A DNA stretch of 32,245 nt from a virus. The DNA lies in the IMG/VR virus record IMGVR_UViG_3300044993_000395, positions 1-32,245 of that record; one strand, given 5' to 3'. The notes beneath the pieces are model-generated. The model had not been told where the DNA came from. It was given only the letters and a program-made list of their open reading frames with translations, and made no database searches. Positions 1 to 7,568 of this stretch are shown here, in pieces. Within the stretch, counting starts at the first letter, position 1; each line of letters starts with the position of its first letter. A program made the position numbers and the translations under genes.

Positions 1-160
1 ATATTTTAGGTATAGTTTAAAACTATACGTGCATATTTTAGGTATAGTTTAAAACTATACGTGCATATTTTAGGTATAGTTTAAAACTATACGTGCATAT
101 TTTAGGTATAGTTTAAAACTATACGTGCATATTTTAGGTATAGTTTAAAACTATACGTGA
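1..160. repeat. Five tandem 32-bp repeats, each with a 19-bp palindrome
   Basis: Five head-to-tail units of 32 bp begin at 1, 33, 65, 97 and 129 and are essentially identical; only the last diverges at its 3' end. Each unit contains the inverted repeat GTATAGTTT-A-AAACTATAC. There are no variable spacers, so this is not a CRISPR array. The array touches the window edge and may continue to the left. It lies about 60 bp upstream of the BRO-type gene at 224. An operator array or origin iterons are the two likeliest roles; the sequence does not decide between them. Confidence 0.9.
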
Positions 161-223
161 TATATTTTTTACTACTTAAACTTTTTATTTTTTATTTTAT
201 ATAAAAATATAATTTTATTTATT

Positions 224-1087
224 ATGTTAAATTTTCCTATAAAAAATGTAGAATACACTATTGTGTATAATGGTATTATTATTCCTATTAAAAGAATAGG
301 TAATGAAGATTAGTACAGAGCAAAAGAAGTGTGTGATAATTTAGAACTAAAAAACACATCATATGCAGTAAAAGTTATTAAAAGTGAATATAAAACTTTA
401 ATAAAAGAATCTAATGGTAAAGAATTTTTATATATTCACCGAAAAGGAGTCATTAAGTTATTAACTAAATCTAGAAAAAAAGGGCCAGAAAAGTTTGTTG
501 ATTAGATGATTGAAAAAATAGATGATTTAATGATTTATGGTACAGTTAGTCTTGATAATATTAATGTTCCTCAAAATAATTTCTTTTTAAAAGAAAAAGA
601 GCTAGAATTAAAAAACAAAGAGCTAGATTTAAAAGAAAAAGAGATTACACTTTTAAAACAAAAATATGAATTATTAAGTTACATTAATCAGGAAAATAGT
701 AATAAATTAGAAAATTTTAAAAATACTATTAAGTTAAAGCATAATATACATAAAAAAGCATTAGAAAAATATCCTGAAAATGAAAAAATTGCTAAATTAT
801 ATGAAAAAGTATTTATTAAAATAACTGAAGAAGTATCAAATTTTAATTTAGATTTAGATTCATGTGGATTATTTTTAGAAGAAATTGTTGAAACTTTACC
901 TTTTAATTTTTCACCAAATGCCATGATAAGTTTAGGGAAATATATAGCAAAATTACATAAACCTGTTGGTAAAGGTTCTAAAAATGGATTTATGTGCAAT
1001 ATTTATGAAATTACACCTGAATTAATTGAAAGTATTTATAAATAGATTGATGAAAATGATAAATATAATATTAAACTTTTAAATTAA
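224..1087 (+). CDS. BRO-N domain (antirepressor-like) DNA-binding protein
   Basis: The 287-aa protein contains three in-frame TAG codons, read as Gln near residues 30, 94 and 274. Residues about 15-100 resemble the BRO-N domain of phage antirepressors and baculovirus BRO proteins: a beta start (NGIIIPIKRIG), then a YRAKEVCDNLELKNTSYAV helix pair and a late YIHRKGVIKLLTKSRKKGPEKF segment. A strongly charged coiled coil (repeats of KEKELELKNKELDLKEKE) follows at about 125-160. The C-terminal 130 residues resemble the variable C-terminal domains of this class. The ATG at 224 is the first in-frame start after the palindromic array, and the gene ends in TAA before two strong terminators. A likely role is transcriptional control of phage genes, with the upstream repeats as possible targets (inference). 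Confidence 0.7.
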
Positions 1088-1139
1088 TTATTTATATAAA
1101 TATTATATTTTTCATGATTTAATTTTATTTTTTATTATA

Positions 1140-1170
1140 ACAGGGGAACAAAAAGTTTCCCTGTTTTTTT
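1140..1170 (+). terminator. Intrinsic terminator after the BRO-type gene (copy 1)
   Basis: The hairpin ACAGGGGAAC / GTTTCCCTGT has a 5-nt A loop and is followed by a run of seven T. It lies about 50 bp downstream of the BRO-gene stop. A second, related hairpin follows about 120 bp later in a duplicated context. Confidence 0.85.
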
Positions 1171-1259
1171 ATTTAAATTTTAAACTTTTTATTTATTTAT
1201 TTATATAAATATTAGACTTATTGTATTTTTCATATTTTTTAATTTTATTTTTTATAATA

Positions 1260-1289
1260 ACAGGAAAACAAAAATTTTCCTGTTTTTTT
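1260..1289 (+). terminator. Intrinsic terminator (copy 2 of a duplicated segment)
   Basis: The hairpin ACAGGAAAA / TTTTCCTGT has a 6-nt loop and a run of T. The flanks on both sides match those of the first terminator, so a unit of about 120 bp has been duplicated. The stems differ at paired positions in a way that keeps pairing. Confidence 0.8.
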
Positions 1290-1368
1290 ATTTAAATTTT
1301 AAACTTTTTATTTTTTATTTTATATAAATATAAATAAATTTTCTTTCATCATCTATTGTCATATATAT

Positions 1369-1396
1369 AAATGGTGGTTTTCCCACCATTTTTTTT
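1369..1396 (+). terminator. Third hairpin between convergent genes
   Basis: The 9-bp stem AAATGGTGG / CCACCATTT has a TTTTC loop and is followed on the + strand by T residues. It overlaps the stop region of the leftward gene ending at 1395, so it may also act on leftward transcripts, although no T run follows on that strand. Apart from the three hairpins, 1088-1394 holds only AT-rich repeats and no gene. Confidence 0.65.
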
Positions 1397-2101
1397 ATTT
1401 CATTTTACTTTGTAATTCCTTTCTTCTATTTTCAACAATTTGTCTTGTTAACTAAGCAAAAACTGTAACTGCATTAGTATCAATAACTTGATTAATTTTA
1501 GTTATATCATTGTTGCAGAGATGCATTATTGTGTTAAACTAAGGGTTAGTTTTGTTGTCAATATTAATGTTTAGTTCTTGGTCTTTTTGAGGTTTGTAGA
1601 TTTCTCTAAAGCTTTCTTTGATAGTGTTTTGAGAAGAAAAAAAAATTCTAAGATAGTGAAAATGTCTACAATAGATAGTTCATCTACAGCAGATTCCTAT
1701 TCTTTAGATTTCTAATCCTATTCAGTACTATATTTAAGATTTTTAGGTTTACACAGGATGGCAATTATTTTACCAATGTTGGCATTTAAGTCTTTTTGTA
1801 AGTGTTCAATGTCAACCTATTGTCCAAGTGATAAGTCATCAAAACTTATTTCATAGTTTAATACCTTAGGAACTTCTTGTTTAATTGGTATATCAGTTTC
1901 AATGAATTTGAGGGTATCAAATACCTTACTGTATATTGCAACAGGTAAATCTTGTAACTAATGTCTTTGACAATCTAATAACCCTGCTAATATATCAATT
2001 TTATCTGTCTTCTTATATATTTTTTTCTAGATTTTAAATTTCACTTCTTCCTAGGATTCAGGAACATTAACTGTTATATTTTTATATGTTATTTCTTTCA
2101 T
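1395..2101 (-). CDS. Probable tail assembly chaperone expressed by -1 frameshift
   Basis: From the ATG at 2101 the zero frame runs to a TAA at 1571 (176 aa, several TAG=Gln). At 1645-1637 the coding strand has nine T after GAA. A -1 shift there enters a second frame that stays open to TAA at 1395 and looks coding (SSQNTIKESFREIYKPQ, then QLTRQIVENRRKELQ), giving about 235 aa. The zero-frame part has the feel of phage tail chaperones: an N-terminal VNVPESQEEVKFK segment, then ISFDDLSLGQQVDIEHLQ and a closing IVDIFTILEFFF. A two-product gene with a slippery site is the hallmark of the lambda G/GT type of tail chaperone, although those usually sit just upstream of the tape measure, and this one sits after terL. 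An assembly indel in the homopolymer would give the same picture. I am confident of coding, less so of the function. Confidence 0.6.
1637..1645 (-). other. Candidate -1 slippery site (T9)
   Basis: On the coding strand GAA is followed by nine T and then CTTCTC. The zero frame reads TTT TTT TTT CTT and ends 23 codons later; the -1 frame reads TTT TTT TTT TCT TCT CAA and continues for about 80 codons of plausible protein. Slippage by ribosome or polymerase would yield the long product. Confidence 0.5.
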
Positions 2102-2483
2102 ATTGCTTAATTGTGTTTATGTCATTAATAAGGTCATTAAGTTTACCAGTTTGTAAAGGTTTGAATTGGATTAGTGTTTGTTCATTTTTATATTTATTAG
2201 GTAAATTGAAAATCTAATTAATCTATTCCTATTTATTTATGTTATCAACTTTTAGTTGTAATCTGCATATACAGGAATTTGATTCAAATTCAAATCTAGG
2301 TATCCATATGGTATAATAATAATAGTTATTTAATAATGCATCTATTTGATAATTAATGTTTTGTGTTATTACATACTATTCAGGAATTACCACACCGACT
2401 TCATCCTATTTTTGTCTATTAAATTTATTTTTAATCCATTGCATTGGATCTTGTTGATAACTTTTTTTAAGTGTAATAATCAT
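2082..2483 (-). CDS. Hypothetical protein with dense TAG use, next to terL
   Basis: A 133-aa protein that exists only if TAG is sense: five TAG codons fall in frame between the ATG at 2483 and the TAA at 2082, three of them in a short stretch around residues 85-90. It begins MIITLKKSYQQDPMQWIKNK and is polar, with a Tyr-rich patch at about 58-65 and a WIPRFEFES segment. It starts 21 bp after the terL stop and overlaps the start of the putative tail chaperone by 20 bp, so it is probably co-translated with its neighbours. I do not recognise a family. A small virion or tail-assembly protein is possible from context alone. Confidence 0.7.
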
Positions 2484-2504
2484 TTAAAATTTAAATATTT
2501 TTGG

Positions 2505-3827
2505 TTTAGTTATATTGTTATTTGCAGAAACATGCTAATTTGCTAAAGCTAAACTCATCACCATATCATCATGTAAACCATTAGGAGCAGAATAAATTAT
2601 ATTGCCATTTGTAGAAATCCTAAATTCAAAACTAATCAATTCATCAATAAGTTCACTTATTAAATTAGAATTATTGGTACAGTTTTTAATTTTACCTGTT
2701 TCTAAGTCTAATCTAAGATTATTGATTATAGTTTGCTTACTATCATTAGTTGTGTTAAATGCTTCAATCTTTTTATAACCTGTTTTTTGTAGTTGTTCAA
2801 TAATCAAACTACCAGGTCCATTTTTTTCAATTAATGCTTTAGATTGCTATCTAACTAAATGGTTAATAATCTTATTTGTTATGGTTTCCTAAGGTAGTTG
2901 GTTGAACTTTTCAATTTCAACAATTTCTTTGTGTTGATTCATTGTTGTTATAACAGTGTAGTCAGATTCTTTTGCAATATCAACACCAGTGAAGTAGTAG
3001 TTATTGTTAGTTTTTGTTTCTTGGTTGCATATAAGTAACTGATCAGTTCCTTTAAAAACAGACCCACCTGAATCAATGAATTCTGCTAAGATTTCCTGTC
3101 TATATATATCAGTACCTTGAAGTTTAAGCAGGTTTTCTTTCTCTGCATCCGGTATAAAAGGATTATCAAAAGTAGTTCCTCTACATACTATTTTTTGATT
3201 ATCCTTAAGACCCATTAAATGCCTATAGAACTAATTTTTGCCTCTGGGTGTTGAAACCAAATAAACTTGTCTTGGTGTAAAACAAATTTGTTTAATAACT
3301 GTATCCTAAGCAACATCAGGCATCTTAGCTGCTTCATCAATAAAAATATAATTTGCTTTATTCCAACCTCTTAAGTTTTCATAGTTGGCATAACTGAATC
3401 CATATATAATGCATCCATTAATAAGTTTAATCAGTTCACCTTTGTTATAAGCAGTAACCACTGGTCTAAGTATACCATGAAGTTCTTCAAGTAGGTTTTT
3501 GGTGAATGCATGTGATTGTGTAATCACATAAATTGGATTAATTTTATCATGAAGGGCGGTCAAGGCCGTTTTAAGAATTAAATTAATCAGTAAAGCTGTT
3601 TTGCCAAAGTTTCTGCCACACAGTAAAAATCTAAATTTAGCTGTGGATTTGCTTAATTGCAGAGCAATTTCATATTGTTTAGGGTGTAGTGGTTGACTTT
3701 TAAGTCTTGTTATGGTAGTTTGAATATTGAATTTATTTGTTTCTGCAATTCTATCTTTATTAAGACAGAAATCCAGATCATCATCTGATAAATCATTCTA
3801 GTTTGCAAATAGTTTCTTGGGATTCAT
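2505..3827 (-). CDS. terL: Terminase large subunit
   Basis: This 440-aa protein is the ATP-driven DNA-packaging motor and headful or cos nuclease. TAG codons split it into several standard-code fragments in one frame. Visible motifs: Walker A GRNFGKT at about 71-77, Walker B plus catalytic acid YIFIDEAAK (DE at 164-165), coupling motif STPRGKNQFY at 192-201 in which the Q is a TAG, and the RNase H-like nuclease with GVDIAKESDY (Asp 283) and the late HDDM at 419-422. Length is normal for the family. The ATG at 3827 was chosen as the first Met in the open frame; it lies inside the end of terS, giving a 35-bp overlap typical of coupled translation. The gene ends in TAA. Confidence 0.93.
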
Positions 3828-4239
3828 TTATGTCATTGATTTTATTCCATTCCTATTCAACATGTAGATTATTACCAATTAAATTAGTAACATTAAGATT
3901 TGCAGGACCTTGATATAATTTAACCAATGAATCTAAAATAGACTTTGCTAAATGTAAGTCATTTTGTGCTAAAGCAGCTTCATAAAGCATATCATATCTG
4001 ACTTTTAAGTCATTAACAAAGTCTTCTTTGCTCTAATCCAACTACATTTTTTTCCTGCAAATATATGCTAATTTATAACCTTTTGGATGACTTATACCTA
4101 ATTTTTTACATGTATTCTCTATGCTGTATCCTTCATTGAAGTATAATTCAGCAAAATCTTGTAAGATAGCAAGATTCTTTGGTGAAAGTTCTTGCGTTCT
4201 TAGATTATTTTCCAAATCATGTAAATGTTCAGTTTTCAT
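3793..4239 (-). CDS. terS: Probable terminase small subunit
   Basis: A 148-aa protein directly upstream of terL and overlapping it, in the position expected for the DNA-recognition subunit. The N-terminal half has a helix-turn-helix-like stretch (AELYFNEGYSIENTCKKLGISHPKGYKLAYICRK, broken here as ENTCKKLGIS and GYKLAYICRK), fitting the DNA-binding region of small terminases. The C-terminal half is helical (FVNDLKVRYDMLYEAALA, then HLAKSILDSLVKLY) and suits oligomerisation. Three TAG codons lie in frame; without them the protein would stop after 65 aa. It ends in TGA. The assignment rests on position, fold pattern and size rather than on a clear signature. Confidence 0.7.
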
Positions 4240-4457
4240 TATTTTTTATTTTTTTTAGGTTTAGTTTGTGTAGTTTGTGTAGTTTGTATATAAGCATTTA
4301 GTTCTTTAATTAGCTTTATCCAACATCTACTACATTTTGTATTGGAAAACTTTTTGTTTAAATAAATTGAACTTGCTTCTATTAAAGTGCTTTTATGTTG
4401 TTCAGATATTTTACCTGATTTCTGGATTTCTATTAATATTTGTTTTAATTCTTCCAT
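4239..4457 (-). CDS. Small hypothetical protein with a CxxC pair
   Basis: A 72-aa protein without TAG codons, starting MEELKQILIEIQKSGKIS and ending in a Thr/Gln/Lys-rich tail (TTQTTQTKPKKNKK). Residues around 42-47 read KCSRCW, a CxxC pair that could bind a metal but has no partner pair in this protein. Its stop codon overlaps the terS start by one base, and its start overlaps the end of the small membrane protein upstream. Family not recognised. Confidence 0.65.
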   Translation of the reverse strand: MEELKQILIEIQKSGKISEQHKSTLIEASSIYLNKKFSNTKCSRCWIKLIKELNAYIQTTQTTQTKPKKNKK

Positions 4458-4681
4458 AGCATTGTATTTATTTTTAAGTTAATTAATTCTGCTGTTAGAC
4501 TAACTAAAGATGCAAAGATTATTGAAGTAAACTAATGTATATTGATAATTAGCAAACCTAATAAAGTTAACTAAAAACTAGTGCATTTAAGACATAAATT
4601 TATTTTTATCTAATATTCAATAAAATCCAAAACTAAAATGTTAATCTAAGCTAAAGAAATAATGGTTAATATTATCTCCAT
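4445..4681 (-). CDS. Small two-helix membrane protein visible only with TAG as sense
   Basis: With TAG read as Gln an open frame of 78 aa runs from the ATG at 4681, inside the 3' end of the sigma-like gene, to TAA at 4445, inside the next gene. It has an N-terminal hydrophobic segment (MEIILTIISL, then INILVLDFI) and a second one (LTLLGLLIINI and FTSIIFASLVSLTAELI), with a KINLCLKC loop between them. Four TAG codons lie in the frame, which is why standard-code scanning misses it. It fills an otherwise empty 180-bp gap with the overlapping junctions seen throughout this operon, which argues that it is real. A lysis-associated or membrane-modifying role is possible, but nothing identifies it. 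Confidence 0.6.
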
Positions 4682-5183
4682 GTTTACTTATCATTATTTT
4701 TTTTAATGTTTTTATGTTTTTTTTATAGTTGCGGTATACATAAGAGTAGTCTTTATTTATTAGAATTGAAATCTCTTTGAAAGTACAGTTGCCTAATATT
4801 TTGCATTTTAGTATTGCTTCATCAATGAAATTAAAAGCAGGACTTGTTATCTCTTTGTATATTATGTAATCTAATTTTTCTTGATGCAAAACATATTCCA
4901 TGTTTGATATGGTTGCCTTGTTTGCTATATTTGCTATATTTACAGTATCTTCATGTGTCTTTAATTCATTTAGATAAATGTTTTTTGCTGACATAAGTAA
5001 ATAATTTGTGTTTATTTCTTTTGTCTTATTTTTTTCTAGTATTAAATATGTTTTCAAATAAGCTTCATGTAACAAATCAATTGCTTTTTGTGTGTTTACT
5101 TTATTATGTTTTGCAATTGATTTAACTAAGTAATCATATTTTTGATTTACTATTTGATTTAGCTTTATGATATTTGCGTTCAA
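4641..5183 (-). CDS. Sigma-70-like RNA polymerase sigma factor
   Basis: A 180-aa protein with no TAG codons. Residues about 30-90 resemble sigma region 2 (KAIDLLHEAYLKTYLIL, then TNYLLMSAKNIYLNELK), and residues about 130-165 resemble the region-4 helix-turn-helix (NCTFKEISILINKDYSYVY, then RNYKKNIKTLKKIM). The size fits short phage or ECF-type sigma factors. It lies in the operon with terS and terL; similar small sigma-like genes beside terminase are common in phages of Bacteroidetes (family knowledge). It may direct host polymerase to phage promoters, with the repeated leaders at 7020, 17440 and 26054 as obvious candidates. A non-sigma helix-turn-helix regulator is the alternative. Confidence 0.6.
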   Translation of the reverse strand: MNANIIKLNQIVNQKYDYLVKSIAKHNKVNTQKAIDLLHEAYLKTYLILEKNKTKEINTNYLLMSAKNIYLNELKTHEDTVNIANIANKATISNMEYVLHQEKLDYIIYKEITSPAFNFIDEAILKCKILGNCTFKEISILINKDYSYVYRNYKKNIKTLKKIMISKHGDNINHYFFSLD

Positions 5184-5424
5184 TGTATTCTAATGATTTT
5201 TTTAAGCTTGCACATAATTCATATTTTTCCAATTGAATCTATCTATCATACACGTTTTCAAAACTATTAAGAAATTCATTAATGTTAAAACTATCATCTA
5301 TTATCATAGTTTTTATTATTTCTTTAATTATATGTTCGTCAAATCCATGATATTTGACGCAATATAATAAAAGTTTTTTATATGAAATATCCTCAATTGG
5401 AATATTATATTTATTGTTCAACAT
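5134..5424 (-). CDS. Hypothetical helical protein upstream of the sigma-like gene
   Basis: A 96-aa protein with one TAG (Gln 62) that extends it from 61 aa to a TGA at 5134, overlapping the start of the sigma-like gene by 50 bp. The N-terminal part (IPIEDISYKKLLLYCVKYHG, then EHIIKEIIKTMI) and the basic C-terminal part (ASLKKSLEYIERKYHKAK) look fully helical. No family is recognised. Co-translation with the sigma-like protein suggests a shared role in regulation, for example as a partner or antagonist, but this is inference only. Confidence 0.65.
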
Positions 5425-5803
5425 AAAATTTTTCTAAATATTTTCTTGCTTTTATTGGATCATAATACTCTTGTATATAAGTGAAAAAACTATCTCTGGG
5501 TTTATACCCGGGGATAGGTATATTATATGTACCACCTAACTATTCCACAGAATCCATGTTTTTTATTTTAAAAAGTCTAAAAGACCTATTAGGTGCCTAA
5601 GAAACAGAAGTTCCAGCTAAATGATAACCCCTTAAATATAAACCACCTTTATATCTGCCCAAAACCAAAGGAACTACACTTCTTATGGTAATAATCTTAC
5701 CACCTGCAGTTCTATGATTAATTACCAATATCAACCCTGCTTTTATTGCTTCTTCCAACACTGCATTAGTAGGTTTATAAACTTCTGCTTTCTTAAGTTT
5801 CAT
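5411..5803 (-). CDS. Hypothetical beta-rich protein, possibly WYL-like
   Basis: A 130-aa protein. Two TAG codons are read through (after TSVS and after DSVE), taking it from 68 aa to a TAA at 5411. The core looks like short beta strands: AGLILVINHRTAGGKIITIR, VVPLVLGRYKGGLYLRGYH and SFRLFKIKNMDSVE. The order (a hydrophobic strand, PLVLGRYKG, LRGYHLAG, RLFKI) faintly recalls WYL-type ligand-binding domains, which follow a similar strand pattern, but the protein is short and lacks a DNA-binding part. It ends inside the start of the next gene. Treat the function as unknown. Confidence 0.6.
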
Positions 5804-5804
5804 T

Positions 5805-6131
5805 TTACTATATCAATTGATTTAATATTTGTGAGTTCATATCAAGTTTGGCATTCACTATATAGCGTGTTTCCTTCAATTTTGCTCTATATTTGCTAAC
5901 TTCTTCTTCTAATACATTCATTTTTATTTCAGTAACACCCCGCTTTGCCATTCTCTTGTATAAACCTTTTTTTTGTGCCTTAAACTCCTTGTTGTGTTCA
6001 TGCAATCTTCTTTTGGGGTTATTAGTATACCCATAATATAACACAACTCCATTCTGATCTATTAATTCATATATGTAGTACAATTTGTAAAATATTTCTT
6101 TTATTGTATATTTAACTTCTTCTTCTTCCAT
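5805..6131 (-). CDS. GIY-YIG family endonuclease
   Basis: A 108-aa protein with the GIY-YIG nuclease core: YYIYELIDQNGVVLYYGYTN (the paired YIY and YYGYT strands), followed by the NPKRRLHEH helix with the conserved Arg, and a conserved Glu further on (KETRYIVNAKL). There is no obvious DNA-recognition extension, so this is a compact free-standing nuclease. It sits between the lysin and unknown genes, a common place for homing or mobile phage endonucleases. The second-last codon is TAG (Gln) before a TAA at 5805. The start at 6131 lies 4 bp past the lysin stop. No intron is evident nearby. Confidence 0.85.
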
Positions 6132-6135
6132 ATAT

Positions 6136-6741
6136 TTATATATTTAAATCATTACTTTCCAATAAAGTATATGTGAAACTATTTCCCTAATATTTAACTG
6201 CTTTTTGATAGTGTGATAAAAACTGTTTATATAATGGATCATTTGGGCCACTTTGAATAACCTGACAACCTGCTGACCAATTGTCAACTCTATTCTAATT
6301 ACTAGAATAATGTATGTTTATGCCAAACCAACTTCCTGCATTTATGGTTTTCCAATCACAGTCTATAATGTCATCTCTGTTTTTATCTCTGAATAACTTC
6401 AGATTACCAACTTGTTGTAGAGCTGGATGTCCATAATGCCATCCTAAACAATGGGAAGCTCTATACTGTCCAGGCACTAAAATTGCAGTTCCAAAATCAG
6501 GTAACATAGGGTTCTTAAAATAAACTAAACCTGCAATAGTAGTACAAGGATATTCATAGATTTGATATTTCCCATTTACTTTATAAAAAACATAAAGATA
6601 ATCATCAAACTTATTGGAAACCTTATCACCTGATTTACTGGTTCTTACACCAACTGTATTAATATTATAATCACCTTTGGTGAACACCGTATATCCTTTA
6701 GATTCCATTGCATTTATCAACTGGTCAACTGTATATTTCAT
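6136..6741 (-). CDS. Lysin-position protein with a YkuD-like HxxxxxSxGC pattern
   Basis: A 201-aa protein directly downstream of the holin, overlapping it by 4 bp, so the position fits an endolysin. The sequence contains GWHYGHPALQQ, a FRDKNRDDIIDCDW strand resembling a calcium-type acidic loop, then FGINIHYSSN and VDNWSAGCQVI. The spaced His and SxGC pair resembles the catalytic pattern of L,D-transpeptidase-like (YkuD) folds, with the Cys in SAGC as presumed nucleophile. Two TAG codons are needed: one joins HYSSN to NRVDNW, so the catalytic Cys would be lost with the standard code; the other gives KYQGNSF. I infer a peptidoglycan-acting enzyme with lysis as the likely role. The assignment is by motif only. 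Confidence 0.6.
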
Positions 6742-6974
6742 ACTACTTTATTTTCATTATTATTTTTTTTATAAGTTTGGTAATCCCATGATGACAACCC
6801 AAATAAACCTGAAGCAAAAGTTAGTAAACCTCCAACTGCAAACTGGAATTGTTCATGTGTTGGAAACCCAAATATTAATATTAAAACTGCCCATAAAGTA
6901 ACCCAACCAGCAGTTCTTTTTGTAGACCCTGAACCATCAGGATTAGAAAATAAATCTTTTATAAACTGTTTCAT
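6738..6974 (-). CDS. Holin-like two-helix membrane protein
   Basis: A 78-aa protein with a polar N terminus (MKQFIKDLFSNPDGSGSTKR), two transmembrane segments (about 22-38, GWVTLWAVLILIFGFP; about 43-63, FQFAVGGLLTFASGLFGLS) and a short charged tail (TYKKNNNENK). Size, topology and the 4-bp overlap with the lysin-like gene fit a small phage holin that permeabilises the inner membrane. There are no TAG codons. It is the first gene after the repeat-bearing leader 6975-7276, so it is probably the promoter-proximal gene of the lysis/packaging operon. Confidence 0.75.
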   Translation of the reverse strand: MKQFIKDLFSNPDGSGSTKRTAGWVTLWAVLILIFGFPTHEQFQFAVGGLLTFASGLFGLSSWDYQTYKKNNNENKVV

Positions 6975-7019
6975 TTTTTTTATTGTTTTTTGTTGTTTAA
7001 ACCATCCAGGTTTGATTAT

Positions 7020-7250
7020 TTTTTTTATTTTGATATAAACTATAGGTTAAAACACTTTTTGCAATGTAGGTACCTTAAAATTCATTTATGCAAATATGAA
7101 CATTTGTTCATATGGTCTTGACCCCAATTTAAAAGTTTTATTATATCAGGATAGAGCTTAAAGCAAATTTTATACAAAATTTATATATTATTATATTAAG
7201 AAAATATATCCAAATTTTGCATTAAGTTCAAATATAACTTATAAAATGTT
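7020..7250 (-). repeat. Leader repeat copy 1, upstream of the lysis/packaging operon
   Basis: The 302-bp gap 6975-7276 has no gene. Its centre is a segment that recurs at 17440-17640 and 26054-26262. Read on the minus strand it contains, in order, the 50-bp quasi-palindrome (7219-7172), a GCTTTAAGCTC stretch, an ATATGAAC-4-GTTCATAT hairpin, and a conserved block TTTGCATAAATGAATTTTAA followed by GGTACCTACATTGCAAAAAG. The TTTG and TACATTGC boxes, about 22 bp apart, loosely match the Bacteroidetes -33/-7 pattern (TTTG, TAnnTTTG). In this orientation it points at the holin gene. Promoter or regulated leader is inferred. Confidence 0.8.
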
Positions 7251-7276
7251 TTTATGGGAATGTTCATAGTTACATT

Positions 7277-7558
7277 TTAGTTTTTACGGATTTCAGTTCT
7301 TAGTTCAAAAATAGCTTGTGATAAACTGACTTGACTATCATTAAGTTTTTCAATTGCAAATTCCAGTTTATCTAACACTTTTTCAAATTTATCTGTGTTT
7401 TGATTGATTGACTCAATTTCTTTTTTGAGTAGTGCAGTTTCTTTTTCTTGATCTTTTTTCATGTTTATCATATCATTGTTTATTTTAATATATAAACTTG
7501 CCAAACCACCTAAAAAAGTAATAATAGTGATTATATCAATAATATTTAGATTTTCCAT
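7277..7558 (-). CDS. Membrane-anchored coiled-coil protein, possible lysis accessory
   Basis: A 93-aa protein with an N-terminal hydrophobic helix (IIDIITIITFLGGLASLYI, about 5-23) followed by a long coiled coil (NMKKDQEKETALLKKEIESI, KFEKVLDKLEFAIEKLND). The layout resembles short phage membrane/coiled-coil proteins such as haemolysin XhlA-type or spanin-like partners. It has no TAG codons. It is the last gene of the large structural operon and precedes the leader and the holin, which supports a lysis role, but no diagnostic motif is present. Confidence 0.6.
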   Translation of the reverse strand: MENLNIIDIITIITFLGGLASLYIKINNDMINMKKDQEKETALLKKEIESINQNTDKFEKVLDKLEFAIEKLNDSQVSLSQAIFELRTEIRKN

Positions 7559-7568
7559 TTTATTTGTT

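Noticed and set aside
1-160. CRISPR array
   Set aside because: Repeats are directly contiguous, with no unique spacers, and no cas genes are present.
224-505. Degraded genes and pseudogenes throughout, because ORFs are short and broken
   Set aside because: Breaks are almost all TAG, never TAA or TGA, and joining them restores complete motifs; decay would use all three stops.
688-999. Leftward 103-aa ORF
   Set aside because: Lies entirely antisense to the BRO-type gene and has no family features.
2346-2546. Rightward 66-aa hydrophobic ORF
   Set aside because: Antisense to the 133-aa gene and the terL 3' end.
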